Below, one piece after another: positions 28,391 through 29,552 of a stretch of DNA of 29,552 nucleotides. A program made the translations under genes and the position numbers. The stretch spans positions 1 to 29,552 of IMG/VR virus record IMGVR_UViG_3300007345_000172. The stretch is one strand, 5' to 3'. Position 1 is the first letter of the stretch; every line of letters starts with the position of its first letter. The notes under the pieces are model-generated. The model was not told the origin of the DNA. It searched no databases and saw only the letters and a list, made by a program, of their open reading frames with translations. Source of the stretch: a virus.

Positions 28391-29552
28391 TATGCTATTG
28401 CTAAATAGATGTAAGTATCTCCGCTATAGTTTACATCTGCATTACTACCTAAAGTAAAACCATTGCTATCAAAAGAAGTTATATGCGTAGATGATGTAGG
28501 TTCTGAATTAGATAAATTAGGATATAAAAACTTGCTTGTACCCCTTGTTGAATCTTGCATAATCCAACTATAACCATTTGCAGTATTTTTCATTAAAACC
28601 CAACGTGGTTGGAATCCTGTAGTAATTGCATTTGTTCCACTATTTCCCGTATACTTATCCACCTTCTGATAACCTGCTATGTTTGCAAAGCAATACGCTA
28701 TGTAAGAATCACCACTTCTATTAACTACGTCCCATCCTCCTACATTAAAAGTTGTAGTTGTAGGTGCGCTATTCCATATTTTAGTAGAACCTCCTGGAGA
28801 ACTTTGACCACCAGATTCATTTAACACTAGATGTTGTCCATTTCCTGTTGTCCAAGAGTTGGTGGTTATTCCGTCTGCACCCACATACCAACTCGCTGGG
28901 TTATTAGTTTTTTTAATAATAATCAAAGATGGTGCAACCGACAGTCCGTGTCCAATGTTCCAACCAACTCCGCTGTTATTAGAACCATCACTTGTGGCAT
29001 TTGTAGCACCATTATAAGAAACAATACTAAATCCTGCTGCAACATTCTTTTTTATAGTAGAATTAATATCTCCATTTGTATTAGTTTCTGAAGTAGGAGC
29101 GTACCAACACCAAGCAACGTAATTTGGTGGAGTACCTGAACAGCTTCCACCTGCTGCTCCATTGACACTTGCACCACCACTTGAAACATCTGTTACAGTA
29201 AAGCCATTAGAATCAAAACTCGTTAACCCATTTGGTGATTGATTAACTTCTGCAGCGGTTGTGTTTGAACTTAAAAGTTCCTGAACACCCCTAACAGAAT
29301 CCGTTAAAGAATGGTCACAAGAAGCATTTCTTGATTTTATCCAAACAAAGTCTGGTTGAAACGCCATCCCAAGATAATTAATGTTTGTATCTGTACCGCC
29401 ATAAACACCACCTGCATAGGTTATACTTGTTTCTGTTCCGTTGTTACTTCCTACTGAATCTAAAGCGTTTCCATCTAACTTGTAATGTGCTGTTAAATTT
29501 GCTGTAGGTATTTGGCTTGATTCGTTGTAAAGTTTTGTTATGTCTGAACTAC
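28390..29552 (-). CDS. Tail fibre protein, C-terminal part (cut by window edge)
   Basis: The frame is open to the right edge, so the apparent ATG at 29367 is internal. The edge portion reads ITKLYNESSQIP, then LTAHYKLDGNALDSVGSNNG, a concanavalin/LamG-like opening common in tail fibres. After it come repeated units: FQPDFVWIKSRNAS...TDSVRG...FDSNGFTV...YVAWCWY, a middle SLIIIKK...YIAYCF, and FQPRWVLMKN...DSTRG...FDSNGFTLG...YIYLAIA; these resemble a fibre domain family of marine phages (DUF7483-like). Joined to 1-283 across a circular junction it is one 481-residue receptor-binding fibre in frame. Host-surface binding is inferred from the family. Confidence 0.75.
   Translation of the reverse strand, partial: SSDITKLYNESSQIPTANLTAHYKLDGNALDSVGSNNGTETSITYAGGVYGGTDTNINYLGMAFQPDFVWIKSRNASCDHSLTDSVRGVQELLSSNTTAAEVNQSPNGLTSFDSNGFTVTDVSSGGASVNGAAGGSCSGTPPNYVAWCWYAPTSETNTNGDINSTIKKNVAAGFSIVSYNGATNATSDGSNNSGVGWNIGHGLSVAPSLIIIKKTNNPASWYVGADGITTNSWTTGNGQHLVLNESGGQSSPGGSTKIWNSAPTTTTFNVGGWDVVNRSGDSYIAYCFANIAGYQKVDKYTGNSGTNAITTGFQPRWVLMKNTANGYSWIMQDSTRGTSKFLYPNLSNSEPTSSTHITSFDSNGFTLGSNADVNYSGDTYIYLAIA

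Noticed and set aside
28651-28670. DnaA-box-like TTATCCACC
   Set aside because: A single near match on the non-coding strand of the tail fibre gene; no cluster was seen, so no origin is claimed.
1-29552. Plus-strand frames of 60-173 codons throughout
   Set aside because: All are antisense to well-supported minus-strand genes, have low-complexity or hydrophobic translations, and lack leaders; treated as shadows.
1-29552. CRISPR arrays, tRNA genes, insertion sequences, integrase or repressor
   Set aside because: No regularly spaced repeats, no cloverleaf-like sequence and no transposase, integrase or repressor motif were noticed by reading; a tRNA or repeat scan would be needed to exclude them fully.

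Overview
The window reads as an essentially complete, small (29,552 bp), AT-rich tailed-phage genome with a siphovirus-type tail (short tape measure, tail chaperone, major tail protein) from an uncultured phage that infects a member of the Bacteroidetes, most likely a flavobacterium. Reasons: every convincing gene lies on the minus strand in tightly overlapping order; there are no Shine-Dalgarno-like leaders, and starts are instead preceded by A/T-rich sequence; three promoter candidates fit the Bacteroidetes pattern (TTTG, about 19-20 bases, TAnnTTTG); and the protein families (tape measure C-terminus, XkdF-like protease, large tail-tip protein, Cys-rich small proteins) resemble those of Bacteroidetes phages. 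No integrase, repressor, DNA polymerase or tRNA was seen, so a lytic phage that borrows the host replisome is the simplest reading. The two window ends fall inside one reading frame: joined as a circle they make one 481-residue tail-fibre gene, so the molecule is probably circularly permuted or a circularised contig.

On the circle, transcription runs right to left and splits into two blocks. The early/middle block (26570 down to 19152) holds a NinG-like recombination protein, an ERF-type annealing protein, SSB, a DnaB/RecA-fold helicase, a small membrane protein, a sigma-70-like factor, several small conserved proteins, a RecE/YqaJ-type exonuclease, an AT-rich pair (PD-(D/E)XK nuclease and GIY-YIG nuclease) and a free-standing DnaA domain IV protein. 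Host-type promoters sit at 26614-26645 and 21856-21886.

The late block (19112 down to 1, through the junction, to 26671) holds terS, terL, a two-gene cassette with its own host-type promoter and terminator, a tail assembly chaperone with a -1 frameshift extension, tail completion proteins, a three-repeat Ig-like protein, two tail-tip proteins, the tape measure, an XkdF-type prohead protease, small head proteins, scaffold, decoration protein, major capsid, tail tube, portal, connector, tail fibre, and a lysis cluster (small membrane proteins, a 25-residue CDGSH-like peptide, an M15 peptidase, a holin). The head genes come after the tail genes, opposite to the usual terminase-portal-capsid-tail order.

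The most striking signal is a bipartite sequence seen seven times, only in front of late genes: (A/T)ACAA, exactly 13 bases, then T(T/A)ATT(G/A)TA. In six cases the start codon follows after 5-6 bases. It is best explained as a phage-specific late promoter, possibly read by the phage's own sigma-like factor, and it would give leaderless late mRNAs. Five intrinsic terminators, all pointing in the direction of transcription, divide the genome into units. No stretch over about 120 bases lacks a gene or a named signal.
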